A stretch of 64,000 bases of DNA, from assembly GCA_910589415.1 (NCBI GenBank), contig OU342633.1, positions 43,592,210 to 43,656,209 of the forward strand, read 5' to 3'. The translations under genes and the position numbers were made by a program. This document shows positions 35,952 to 46,912 of this stretch, one piece after another. Every line of letters starts with the position of its first letter. The stretch's first letter is position 1. The DNA is from Malachius bipustulatus. Its lineage: Eukaryota > Arthropoda > Insecta > Coleoptera > Melyridae. The notes under the pieces are model-generated. The model saw only the letters and a program-made list of their open reading frames with translations, was not told the DNA's origin and ran no database searches.

Positions 35952-37302
35952 ATGGTATGCATTTCATTAGTTATTATTTTCATTAGTTTCCAATTGTCAT
36001 CCAGCTTTCATTAGTTATTATTCACCACTAAGTACCACATCTCTCCTAAGATGATCAAAAATAGTTCTGTCTGAATAAAAACTTAATTTTCAGGTCTACA
36101 AGAATTTATTAGCCGTAACATCACTCTCAATAAAGCAACTAAGACTTAAACCTTCAATAATACTCGCAAACATCCGTACAATGTCGTCTTCAGGTCAGAA
36201 CGAAGTATTGTTTGACGAAATCAAAAACAAAGGTGTCATCACCCTTAACCGACCTAAAGCCCTAAATGCTTTGAATCTATCAATGGTACAAAAAATCTAC
36301 CCGGTGTTGAAGAAATGGGAATCGGAGAAGTCGTTTGTCATAATTAAAGGAACAGGAGAAAAAGCGTTTTGCGCCGGGGGTGATGTCCGGGCAGTAGTAG
36401 AAGCCGGATTAAGGGGCGATACACTTGGACACGATTTCTTTAAAATAGAATACACCACCAATGGGCTAATAGGAAATTATAAAATCCCCTACGTTGCTCT
36501 TATCGACGGAATCGTTATGGGCGGAGGTGTAGGGTTGTCGGTGCACGGACGATATAGAATTGCAACCGAGAGGACTCTATTTGCTATGCCCGAGACGATC
36601 ATCGGTCTGTTCCCCGACGTCGGGGCTTCTTATACGTTACCCCGATTGGAAGGAAGTCTCGGAGTTTATCTGGCTCTTACCGGACATCGTCTGAAAGGAG
36701 CCGATGTTGTCCTGGCAGGAATCGGGACTCATTATATTAAGAGCGAGAAAATAAAGCAGCTGGAGAGTAGCTTGATTGATAATTGCAATAACGATGATGA
36801 TATTAAAAATACTCTTACAAAGCTATGTGATAAAATCGATACTCAGTTCTCTTTGTCTCCGTACATGGATCAAATTAACAAGCACTTCTCTGCGAGATCA
36901 GTGGAAGAAATATTCAAGAGCTTGGAAAGCGATACGTCAGCTTTTGCTCAAGAGACGCTGGATACTTTGAAGAAAATGTCACCGACCAGTTTGAAAGTAT
37001 CACTGAGGGAACTGGAATATGGGAAAAATATGAGTCTGAACGAGTGCTTAAGAATGGAATACCGAATAGCTGTTAATTGTCTTGCTAATAAAGATTTTTA
37101 TGAAGGTCGGTCTGGTTTCTTTTGTTTCCGCTTTCAATTGTTCATAATTATTTTAATTATTGCAGGTGTGAGAGCGCTGCTGATCGACAAGGACAAGACA
37201 CCGAAATGGAATCCTGCCAGTCTTTCAGGAGTTACTTCTCAGTATGTCGATAGTTATTTTTCTAAATTACCTGAAGACCAAGAATTGAAGCATAAGCTGT
37301 GA
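35952..37302 (+). CDS. HIBCH: 3-hydroxyisobutyryl-CoA hydrolase, mitochondrial
   Basis: Hydrolyses 3-hydroxyisobutyryl-CoA in valine catabolism in the mitochondrial matrix. Exons: 35952-35954, 36094-37105 and 37166-37302. Exon one holds only the ATG. Joining it across a GT-AG intron opens 29 codons (MVYKNLLAVTSLSIKQLRLK...) rich in K/R and free of acids, a typical mitochondrial presequence, before the internal Met at 36181. Crotonase-fold signatures follow: LNRPKALNALN, FCAGGDVRA, oxyanion-hole MGGGVGLS, and AMPETIIGLFPDVGAS with the catalytic-type Glu at about 168. Removing the 60-bp intron 37106-37165 restores DFYEGVRALLIDKDKTPKW. The product is 383 residues against 386 in human. AATAAA signals at 37317-37326. 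Identification firm; exon one inferred from phase and targeting character. Confidence 0.92.
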
Positions 37303-37326
37303 TATTGTTACTGAAAAATAAATAAA

Positions 37327-38008
37327 TTTTAACGATCGTTAATGTTGAATTAGTTCTCAGGTGTTTCATTCGGAAATAAATTTCGAATAGATTCTCTTAT
37401 TAATCAAACAACAAGTAGTGTCATCATTCAATCTATTAAATGAAATATTACATTCACTGCTCACAAAGACATATATTACAGAAACGTGTCGTCAGTCAAA
37501 TTGATGGAGTAAACAGAGAATGCCCCCATGTTTGATTTGATTCTGAAATTGTGAAATACAAAGTAGAAAATAAATTTTTAAAAGGTCGTGCAGGGAGACC
37601 TGAAGACCTTGCAAAATTAAAGACCCGAACTATAGAGAAATTATTTATTCTCATAAATCATAAATAAGTACTTTGTTAAATAGAACACTAACAAATTCTT
37701 CTCCAACAAGTAAGAACCGTGACGAATTGTTCTGGAATAAGAATTTTGAAGTTTATGTTAACATTGTAGATAGAAGTTATAAGAAACTCATCTGTTGGTA
37801 AAATATCTGTCTGTTAAATGGGACACTCTTCAGCTGTTCTGACTTTTGTTGCCGTTCAAGAATAACTCAAAAATATACTTATTTTTTCAGATTGAAATCG
37901 ACCAACAATAAAATACATCAAGTTTTTGACAAAAAACTTTACTTCGGAATGTTTTGATAGGACTTTTCTGAAAGAACTTGTCTCACGAATCTGATAAATG
38001 TCTAACGG
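37327..38008. other. Intergenic, no gene seen
   Basis: AT-rich, nothing recognised. Confidence 0.5.
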
Positions 38009-38213
38009 TGGGTATTATAAAGGCCCATTAGCTTAACGGGCAGTTTTCTGTGGCCAATTCTGAACAAGGTATCGAGTCAAGTGGAACATTTTTCAACTTA
38101 TCTGTTCTTGAAATGAAAGTGATTATAAAAATTGTTCTCCGTTGATAATAGCTTTAAAAACTGACAGAGAAAACTGCCCGTTAACTTAATGAGCTTTTAT
38201 AATCCCATTCTAA
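38009..38213. mobile_element. Small MITE with ~40-bp TIRs
   Basis: Left 'ttataaaggcccattagctt' plus AACGGGCAGTTTTCT pairs with right AGAAAACTGCCCGTT plus 'aacttaatgagcttttataa'. About 205 bp, non-coding. Confidence 0.75.
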
Positions 38214-38935
38214 TAAGCCTTTTCAAGATTTTCATGAAAATTTTCGCTTATTGCAATATGAAACAGCTGTTAGTTGTGCCTGCACTATTATTTTTAGTGT
38301 ATGCACCATTTTTTTGGCGAATATACTTCCTAAACAATTTTTTTCTGTAGTAAAAAGTGATCCTTAATTTCCTAGTATGCAGCTAGCCCGTCATCAAAGC
38401 TTCCATCTTGACAATTCTTATCTTCAGCAACTCAACTGTTTTATCAAGAAATAGGAAGGGCAACAAAAATAATTATACAGGATGATCAGAAACTCCCGCA
38501 TTCCGAATACAGGGCATTATAGAGTTCCATTAATGAAGAATCTACAGAAAAAAAAATGAATAAGATGGTTAGTTTTCGAGTAACAATAGAGGTTCCCTCA
38601 TTAAAGTTTGAAGCTAATTAATTACCACGATGAAAATAAGTGAATAATTCAGTCCGCTACAGTATCTGGATCAACTACTTCATGATGCAAGTTTTTTCCC
38701 ACAAACCTCTATTACAGAGAAATTGAAAGTGTTAAAAGTTAACAACATACCTAAATCTGACAGAAATTTAAAGTCTGGCAACCATGCAATTTCACCTTGG
38801 TGTATAAAATATTGAAAATTGAACTTGAACTTATTCACATGTTCAATGCTGTGTTGCCACTTTAATTTTTACAAAAATTGTAATATCTTTGGAAAAAAGC
38901 ACTTAGGTACAACACTGCAGTAAGAAAATTTACTA

Positions 38936-40069
38936 CAGTGAAAACCGATTATAACGACATCGTTTAGTACGACGTTCTGGATATAACGACCAAATGTTGA
39001 AGTCCCAGTTTAGTCTCATAAAAATCACCTTACATAGAAACCGTTTAGTACGACATCGCTTATTACGACGTATCGGTAATAGCGACGTAGTGATCTTGGA
39101 TTTTTCACGGAATCGTGTCGGTTATAACGACCGACGGATGTTTATGCTGTAAATTCTGAATTTTACGCTTCCCGTCGTCGGGCGAGGGCCTGTTTTTATT
39201 TGGTTTTTTATTGCGTGATCGGACAATGAAGGTGATTTAGGTATCTCAGAACATGATAAAAAATTAAAATTGTACACACCTACCTGTATCCTCAAAAATC
39301 AATAAATTTTTGGTAGATAATTATGTATTTGAAAATTGTGATGCCTTTATACATGGTGTCCAGGTATGAGTGTAAAAGCTACACGTGGCGACCTTCCTTG
39401 GACTATTTTGAGTAAAAAATCTTAATACAAAAATGCTCTAAATGTCTTCACGGTGCCACAGGAGGTCATCAAAGTTAGAAATTCTGGGTCACAAATATGC
39501 ATATTATTGAACTTCTATTTCCTTTTGCAGTTACGGTTAACATTTTCAAAGACTTTTGGAAAGTCTTATTTCATTTAATTTTCATAACAGTGCAATTATT
39601 AACTTTTTTTAAATTTTCTAATTTTTTTTTTTAGAAATGTTAAAAAAGTTAATAATTGCACTGTTACGAAAATTAAATGAAATAAGACTTTGCAAAAGTC
39701 TTTGAAAATGTTAACCGTAACTGCAAAAGGAAATAGAAGTTCAATAATATGCATATTTGTGACCCAGAATTTCTAACTTTGATGACCTCCTGTGGCACCG
39801 TGAAGACATTTAGAGCATTTTTGTATTAAGATTTTTTACTCAAAATAGTCCAAGGAAGGTCGCCACGTGTAGCTTTTACACTCATACCTGGACACCCTGT
39901 ATACGTATTATTCATTTAAACCTCTTAATCCTTTGAATTTACATACATAATATCATGTGGTATGTGGTGTCAGTTAGTAAAAAATGCATTTAATTGCCTA
40001 TAACGACTATCGGCTATAACGACCGCATATTGTTGGTCCCCTCAATGTCGTTATATCCGGTTTTCACTG
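38936..40069. mobile_element. pogo/Tigger-like non-autonomous element (host of a nested element)
   Basis: Ends CAGTGAAAACCGATTATAAC and the complement of 'ttatatccggttttcactg', each bordered by TA. Subterminal 'tataacgac' and 'gtacgac' words repeat in both ends. This style of TIR is known from pogo/Tigger elements of the Tc1/mariner superfamily. It is split by the fold-back at 39351-39901. No transposase ORF, so probably a MITE. Confidence 0.75.
39351..39901. mobile_element. Nearly perfect 551-bp fold-back nested in the pogo-like element
   Basis: Arms of about 260 bp (39351-~39608 and ~39642-39901) differ at only a few positions by eye. The ends are ACATGGTGTCCAGGTATGAG and its complement with ACCCTGT. 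The short centre is T-rich. High arm identity suggests recent insertion or ongoing arm homogenisation. Confidence 0.9.
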
Positions 40070-40078
40070 TACTCTTAA

Positions 40079-40792
40079 CACATTCACTGCCGGGACCGCC
40101 CCAGAGGCGGTCACCCGACTTCTCTAAAAACTCCGCCACCGCCCGAGAGGCGTTCATGTATACCTTCAATACAACGTTGGATAATTTCATGAGGACAGTT
40201 TGGATCGGTTCGTTCTATTAAGAGGAGGTTTTAGTAAAGTCTAAACTTCCACATGTTGAGTTTGGTTTCTTGTTACAGGTGTCGGGGCATATTGTAGAGG
40301 ACTTGTATTGAAAAAAATTGCCCATTATGTATTTTTGTTGTTTATATTATACAATCAATGTTTAGCCTGTTTTTAGTTTTAAAATCTTTAGTTTTAAAAT
40401 ACATTTTTGGCAAAAAATATTTCAAAACATTAAAACAAACAAAAATATGATGTTGACCGCCCGAGTGGCGTTGACCGGCACATGGCACAGAACGCCTATG
40501 CGAGTGCTATAATACAGATGTGAGACGTCGCGAACGCCTCAGTCCGTTTATAGCATACACCGTGCAATATTTAAAAAATTTTTGAACAGAAATATCAGGC
40601 CGTATAATAAGCAAATTACTTGTCCTGTGCCGGCACCGCCCCTGGGGCGTTCTTACTTTTTTTTGCAAAAAACGCTATATTTCAACTTAGTTTAGTGTCT
40701 ACTAGCTAAAACAAACATTGCATTAGCAGGTTACAAGAAAAAAAAAGGCGGCACATTGTCAACCGTCACCAATATGCTCTGGCAGTAATGTG
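40079..40792. mobile_element. piggyBac-like MITE flanked by TTAA
   Basis: TTAA occurs at 40075-40078 and 40793-40796, just outside CACATTCACTGCCGGGACCG and the complement CTCTGGCAGTAATGTG. TTAA target duplication is the mark of piggyBac. Inside are repeated ACCGCCC-x-GAGGCG-type words (40095, 40136, 40459, 40635) that stand out in AT-rich DNA. No transposase. Confidence 0.75.
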
Positions 40793-41267
40793 TTAAAAAG
40801 TGAAATTTATATTGTTTCTTTATTCTGTGACTATGCTCTAGAGTGTAAGAGATCACCCTGTCCCTGTTATTGAACTTTGCAGCAACCTGGAAACAAGAAA
40901 CAATAATTTTCTGGTGAGTATTGATTTTTTTGCAAACAGTGAACCTTCCCAAGTATGCAGCAGTCATCAAAACTACTCCAATTCCATTTTTATTTTGGTA
41001 ACTATGACTAGTGACTACTAGGACCATTGTTCTCTTAAACCCTTAAATACTGAACTGATGGCACTGTCCTGTCATGGTAGGAAGAAATTGGTCAAATTTG
41101 GCAGAAACAAACTGATTGTCTCTTGTCATTAATGTCATTTAATGTCAGTGGGCGGGGCTAAACATTTTTCACTGTTGCAGGGTTGCCAGTTTCACTGTAA
41201 ATTTGTCCTCAATGAATCTTCACACTGATGGCGTCTATTAGAACACTAAAACTCTATTAGAACTGAT

Positions 41268-41501
41268 ACTGCCCTGTTAATTGAAAAGGGCGTATCTACG
41301 AAAACCTTGTTTTGAGATATTCGCATTTTTCTAATTTAATAAGATAAGCCCTTCCTATTTTTCAATTTAAAGACCTTGCTGTTTGTAGTTAAGACTTCTG
41401 TAACTAATAAAAAGACACCTTGGGCTTCAGGCTTTCTGATGCATATTGTCTCAAAAAATGACCAGAAATGTAGATACGCCCTTTTCAATTAACAGGGCAG
41501 T
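41268..41501. mobile_element. 234-bp MITE with perfect 32-bp TIRs
   Basis: ACTGCCCTGTTAATTGAAAA plus GGGCGTATCTAC at 41268-41299 is exactly reverse-complemented at 41470-41501. No ORF. Confidence 0.9.
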
Positions 41502-42270
41502 GAAGTCCCCCATTATTTTGAGTGTTCAACATTATTCGAGAGACCCTGTGATAATCTTTTATAAATTCATCATTTTACTCATCCTAGACGACATTCAGTA
41601 CCAATTTTGGTCTGAATAATTATTGAAATAAGCAAATATTTAGACCCCGAGCGATTCGTTTATAGAGAAATGGAAAATATGACGGCATCTAGCAAATTTT
41701 GTATAGGATTATTATTGTAACTTTAAAAGGGTTTCTAAGAATAAAGTGAATGAAATATTTATATATCATACAGAAATTAAAAAAAAAAATACAAAGAAAT
41801 TAAAAAAGGCTGAAGTCTTTATTGCTATATGGAATAATAATCATTAATAAATGTAAATGTAATGTAAACAATAGCTGAAACACAATAATTCCATGTTTAT
41901 TTCATATATTTGACGCAAGATGCCAACAATCCATTAGGCTGTTTTCGAAGGAAGGAAAAGTCCTCAACATTTTACTGTAACTTGTAACCAGACCACTGGG
42001 GAACAAAATCAAGACCGTTGTTACAAGTTATAACAATGTAGGAAATGCAAATATTGTACAAAATCATAAAACAATAACTTACAACAAAAAATACAAAGCT
42101 AAAACAGGTTTTTTATAATTAATTTATACACGCACGTACGACTGTTCCCTTAAATAAACATTATTATCTGCAATGTTTAGCAATAATAATAATAATAATA
42201 ATAAATTGTTTAAATTTCACGTGTTAAAGTCCAGCTCTGTATAAAAGACACAAAGAGAATTGAAGCCTAT

Positions 42271-45200
42271 TCAGTCGATGTACTGGGCGAGCCAACGGAA
42301 ACCCTCACCGTAGCCTTGTCTCTTCAAGATGGAGCACATGAACAGTTCTAACGGGCGCCCGCGCAGATCAGACAGTGGTACTTTGCCCTGAAAACAATTA
42401 CTTTAAACTTGCGAGTCTCGTCGAGCTTATCGAAAAGTACCTTTCCGGTAGTTTGTTCGAACAGAGCGTAGTACATCCTCAGCTCGTCCTCGGAAGCCGC
42501 TCCGGGCAGATCGATCTTGTTCCCCAGGATGAGAACGGGACAGTTGGACAACGTCTCGTCCGTCAGGAGGGAATCCAGTTCTCGTTTGCTCTCTTCGAAT
42601 CTCGGCCGGTCGTTGGCGTCTATTAGGAACACTATCGCGTCCACCGCCGGGAAATAATCCTTCCACACTCTCCTCGCTAAGGGAAAAACAATGAAAAAAA
42701 ATTCAAACTTGTAATAAATGGGATTTTGGAAACTTACCTTGAGAGTGACCACCGAGATCGAACGTCGTGAACCTCATATTACCGATCGATAGCTCCTCTG
42801 AAGCTGTAAAATACAATTAATTAATAATTTATATTAACGAACAGAGTACAGTTAGTTAATTTCTCATGCATATCATCACTGGTTGACAGATGGGTTTATA
42901 ATAAAATAAATTTTATTAGTCAAAACCTTTTAATTCAAACATAAACTTTGCACAAAAAACTAGCACCTTGAAATAATTTATTAGATTGACATGGTGGCAT
43001 AAATATCGGCGCCTATTTTCCCTCCCTATCTTTTACGCTTTCAAATTTCTTGTAATTACAAAATCGGGTTTCAACTTCAACTGCTTCATTTTAGAACAAA
43101 ATCTTTTTTTATCAATTTTTTTTCAATATAAAATTTTACAAATGAAATCCGTACGTTGTAATCCATCTTAAATCTGGATCGTTGCTATTCCTAGGCCGAT
43201 ATTCCAAACCTATCCAGTCTTCATATCCGCTTGCTGCTAGGAAATTAAGAACATACTGATAATCTATTTCACCGGGAACATTTGGTTCATGCCTGTTAGG
43301 TACTTGAGCTATCTGTACGTGTCCTACGAACGGCAAGAGGCTTGTAATGGAATTAGTTATATCACCTCTGATTTGCTGCAAATGGAATATATCCAACATT
43401 ATCTTTAAACTGGTACTATCAATCTTCTTAACAAAGTCCAGAGCTTTTGTGTAGCAATTCATGTAGTAATTCGGAAGTGAATATTTATTGATTGGTTCAA
43501 TCAGTCCGATTATGTCGTCTTTTTCGAATAAACTTACAGCGTATCGAAGGTTTTTTTCGAATACTTCGTCGTGATCGTTTGTTATTCCTTCATTGACTAC
43601 ACCGGACATTATATGGATCTTCTTTACTTTCAAACATTTAGCATAATTTAGAGTTTTATTTATACTCTCTTTGAACTCGTTTTCTTTTCCTGGAAGTGCT
43701 GCAAATCCAAACTCTCCTTTAAGGGCGTTCCCTGAGTAAGTGTTAATGAGAATTTGCTGCACTTTAGCCGCAGTCCTTGCATTGACTACTTCATCCAGGG
43801 TGAGTGAGTCAGGCGGGAACCCGCTCTCTACCGCTTTGAATCCTGCTCTTGCGGCGTGTTCATATCTTTGTATGAAAGGCACTTCCGTGAACATAAAACT
43901 CAAGTTGGCACAAAACTTTGCCATTTCATCAATTAAATTAATTACACTGAGAAATTGTAATAGTCGCTTCTAGACTGACACTATTATCTAATTGTTGTGA
44001 TAAGATAATAATTATTGTTTGTTACTACTCATTATTATAAGTTGTATGTATACCATTGTATAGTCCAAGTACCTTAATAAGATACATACTTAATAATCGT
44101 TTTCATTGTTGTTGATTCAATAAAGAAATTCAATTAACGAATTAATATACTAGAAAATCGTTTTATTGTTAAATTTAACAGTCTTTATCAACAAATCATT
44201 AAAGGCCGCTTTGGGGTTATAAAAAGTTTTCTTGGTAATCCTGTACAATCTGTCGCTAAATTTTACCCTACCATACCTATAAATAAAAATAAATGCGTCG
44301 TAAGTCAGGTCTTTGGTCAGGGTAGGGTTTTTTTTCCTTAAAATGGCCTTGAAATGAAAAAAAAAAACTACCCTGACCAAAGACCTGACTTACCGAACCG
44401 GAATTTGGAGGATTTATTTTTATTTATATGGTAGAGTAAAATTTAGCGACAGATTGTACAGGATTACCGTTTTCTTTAATTTTTTACTACAATGTTTTTC
44501 TCAGGTAATGTTGTGCCATTTACAATGTTTCGTATTTGCACTAAAGTCAGTGTCTTAAAAATAAAGAGGGAAAAGGGGCGCCAACCCTGAATATCTACGC
44601 CACTGGAAGATATCTACAAAACCTGCAATAGCCAAATTAAAGATCTCTGCTTGTTTATTGTTGATGCCAAGTTTCATCAAAATCGGTTTAAATATACACC
44701 AGTTAGAATAACCAAAAACTGTTATTTTTTTACACCTTGACACCCTGTATCATTTAAACGTATATTTTATGAGCAGTCTCTTTAAATTTGACCCTATATC
44801 ATTGAAACACCCTGTATAATAATTATTTCTACATTACTTTTTTTGTATCAATTTAAAAACAAAAACATCTTTAAACCGGTAAAAAAATTCAAAAATTAAA
44901 TATCACGGTCTCTGGATGTTATGATTAAATTGCAAACTTGGCAACAACAAAGTTTCTAGTTCCTGTAAGGGTTCATGAAGCGGTATTGCCAACTGTTAAA
45001 CAATCCAAGCATCAGCAATGATAGGCAGTGAAATTTTTATAATCAACTACTCAGACAACATTTAACTTGAATTAATAAGTAACAGGTAGCTGAAACTATT
45101 AATGATTTTTAAACTAAACTATCAACAATAAACAATAATAATATAAAATCGTTAGTGGAAATTGATATCTTACTGGGATGAAGCGTAGGAAGATGCTGCG

Positions 45201-46594
45201 CTAGCCTGTCGTCCTTGAGCATGTGCAACAGGGTCGTCTTTCCGGCATTGTCCAGCCCCAGGAAGAGCAGCTTCCCAGACTTCTTCCACAGGCCTGCACA
45301 GACGTGCAAAAGTATTAGTCATAATAATCGCTCGAATCACTAACCTCTGTACTTGAAACCCTCTAGGGTGTCGGACGAGTACACGGTATGGCCGGGCGTC
45401 GGACTTATCATCCCCTCTTCGAGCAACAATTGCACCAGGGAAGCCTTGCCCGCACCTGGCAGACCGAGGAAGATGTATCTTCCTTTCGTTTTTAACAAAC
45501 CTGACAAAAGACATGTGAGCCATATGGTTCAGAATGTTGCTGATTTTTCAAAATATAATTACCAGAAGTTTTGGAATTTAGCTAATTAAATTAACCAACT
45601 ATAATATCTATCCGATTTATTGAATATATTTCACAATCTTGCTTCAATTCGAAATGATACATTTTGATTTTTGCCCAATTAAATAGCTCTTGTGAATGAT
45701 CTACATATTCATTAGCAACTAGAGAATATTTATTTCAAAGGTATCAATAACTTGCAGCGACTTGAAAATTTGCTAGAGGACAGGCAATTAAGAAACTGTA
45801 AGCGAATTTATCCTTCGAATTCGAGTTCTCGAGGTATGGCCGTTCAAAATTGGAAATTAGTCGTTTTTTAGCTTTTCAAAATGTTTTCCTCATTTTGTGA
45901 GAAAAGTGAGGACATTACAGAAATTCAGTTTTATAGTATCAATTGAATGAAATCGATTAGTCTAAAATAATATGATTGGTACAGCTGAGTGAATATTATC
46001 TTCCCTAAACGTTTTGGAGAGAAATGTTAAATGAATCATATCATTTGTTAAAACTGAAAAGCCATTTCTGTTGCTATAGTTAGATTTGAAGTTGTTCAAG
46101 TCATTGTGATAAAAATGGGAAGAATGTTTTCTGAATCTTTACTGAATAAAATTAATATTATTTATCAAACTGATGTGAATTATGTTTCATTAGATGAATT
46201 ACTGGATTTTTGAATTTTTAGCATTCTCAATTCGAGCTAATTTGTAAACATTCTCCCTGGGAGCTCCAGGTTGGCCTTTCTCCTCCTTACTATTATTAAT
46301 CCATTAAAATTTGTGACATCAGCCATTATAAATCAAGAAGGCATCAAGGTTCCATTCCATAGCCTACTGTTTTTATTTTGTCTGGAGTTATTTTTTCTCA
46401 TCATTATGGGATGATAAAATAATAATAATTGGTAGGTACTTATATTATAATAGGTAGCTAGTACAATATTAATTTTTAAGCTGGCATGTCTCTTATTATT
46501 AAAATGTAGGTACATAAAGATAGACAGAGCATAATTACATAAATTACTCACCCAAGTATCCTAAAACGCCAGTAAACCAATCCCAGATGAACAT
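42271..46594 (-). CDS. Sar1: Sar1 small GTPase (COPII coat initiator)
   Basis: Arf-family GTPase that inserts in the ER membrane and recruits Sec23/24 for COPII vesicles. Coding exons in transcript order: 46594-46552, 45293-45174, 42803-42738, 42676-42441 and 42387-42271 (TGA), total 582 nt, 193 residues, the length recalled for fly Sar1. Motifs: amphipathic start [16 protein letters not shown]1 [10 protein letters not shown]3 TTFDLGGH; G4 LGNKID; C-terminal [21 protein letters not shown]. All junctions keep frame. An acceptor two bases before the ATG implies a 5' non-coding exon; GTAAGT at 46911 on this strand is a candidate donor. AATAAA at 41901-41896 and 41823-41818 may end the transcript. 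The intron between the second and third listed exons contains the HYI-like gene. Confidence 0.95.
43136..43924 (-). CDS. Gip: Hydroxypyruvate isomerase-like protein
   Basis: 262 codons, single exon. TIM-barrel sugar isomerase of the xylose isomerase/AP endonuclease-2 superfamily, whose animal members are named putative hydroxypyruvate isomerase (HYI; Gip in fly). The reaction would be hydroxypyruvate to tartronate semialdehyde, by homology only. Signatures: [17 protein letters not shown] at the N-terminus, HIMSGVV, LIEPIN with a candidate metal/acid Glu143, [32 protein letters not shown] and GLEYRP near the end. Length fits the family (about 260-277). It lies wholly inside the Sar1 intron 42804-45173, on the same strand. 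TTTATT at 42977-42982 (AATAAA on the minus strand) is a possible poly(A) signal. It needs its own promoter; none is obvious. Confidence 0.92.
   Translation of the reverse strand: MAKFCANLSFMFTEVPFIQRYEHAARAGFKAVESGFPPDSLTLDEVVNARTAAKVQQILINTYSGNALKGEFGFAALPGKENEFKESINKTLNYAKCLKVKKIHIMSGVVNEGITNDHDEVFEKNLRYAVSLFEKDDIIGLIEPINKYSLPNYYMNCYTKALDFVKKIDSTSLKIMLDIFHLQQIRGDITNSITSLLPFVGHVQIAQVPNRHEPNVPGEIDYQYVLNFLAASGYEDWIGLEYRPRNSNDPDLRWITTYGFHL
44223..44477. mobile_element. ~255-bp fold-back MITE in the Sar1 intron
   Basis: Arms pair over their length: 'ggtaatcctgtacaatctgt' (44234) with 'acagattgtacaggattacc' (44448), and 'gtcaggtctttggtcagggt' with 'accctgaccaaagacctgac' near the centre. Non-coding, upstream of the nested HYI-like gene. 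Confidence 0.85.
44735..44820. repeat. Two CACCCTGTAT termini
   Basis: 'ttgacaccctgtatcattta' (about 44737) and 'gaaacaccctgtataataat' (about 44805) resemble right ends of the ACAGGGTG-type elements found elsewhere in the window. Their left partners were not found, so these are probably truncated copies. Confidence 0.45.
45345..45500 (-). CDS. Sar1: Extra, diverged P-loop exon of Sar1
   Basis: Between Sar1 coding exon one and the canonical P-loop exon is a 156-nt open segment with acceptor TTTTGTCAG and donor GTTAGT. It begins [20 protein letters not shown] and continues [19 protein letters not shown], then [13 protein letters not shown]. It aligns with the normal exon ([20 protein letters not shown]) at GL.K..G...FLGL..AGK. 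The residue after GK is Ala instead of the Mg2+-binding Thr39 of Sar1. Both exons are phase 1-1, so replacement (205 aa) or double inclusion (245 aa) stays in frame. Only 51 bp separate the two. Inferred: a duplicated cassette, perhaps mutually exclusive; transcript use unknown. Confidence 0.75.
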
Positions 46595-46912
46595 ATCTGT
46601 AAATAGAAAAAACTCACTTTGTTTTCGATTTTTTTATTAACCACACCACAAAGACCAGAGCTCAAAGGTTGGATGGGTACATAATGATGTAATAATAATT
46701 AAAACGCCAGAGATCGGAACTAAATGCTAATACAAATTATAGAAAGTTATTTTGCAAATCATTACCCAGAATAATTTAAATATGCTACTAATGAATGAAC
46801 CTTTAACCCATGTTTGACGTAGCCTTTCTTCTATGAAAGAAGACTGCCCAAGACCGACGAAAGAAAAATTCGGGAACTATTGCGAGAAATATCGAGGTGA
46901 AGTTTACTTACT

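Noticed and set aside
42348..42752. 134-codon Sar1-like ORF on the minus strand read as one exon
   Set aside because: It runs through the 61-bp intron 42677-42737 and past the donor at 42440. Splicing gives the conserved sequence instead.
45170..45523. 117-codon Arg-rich ORF on the minus strand
   Set aside because: It is an out-of-frame reading across the two Sar1 P-loop exons and their 51-bp intron.
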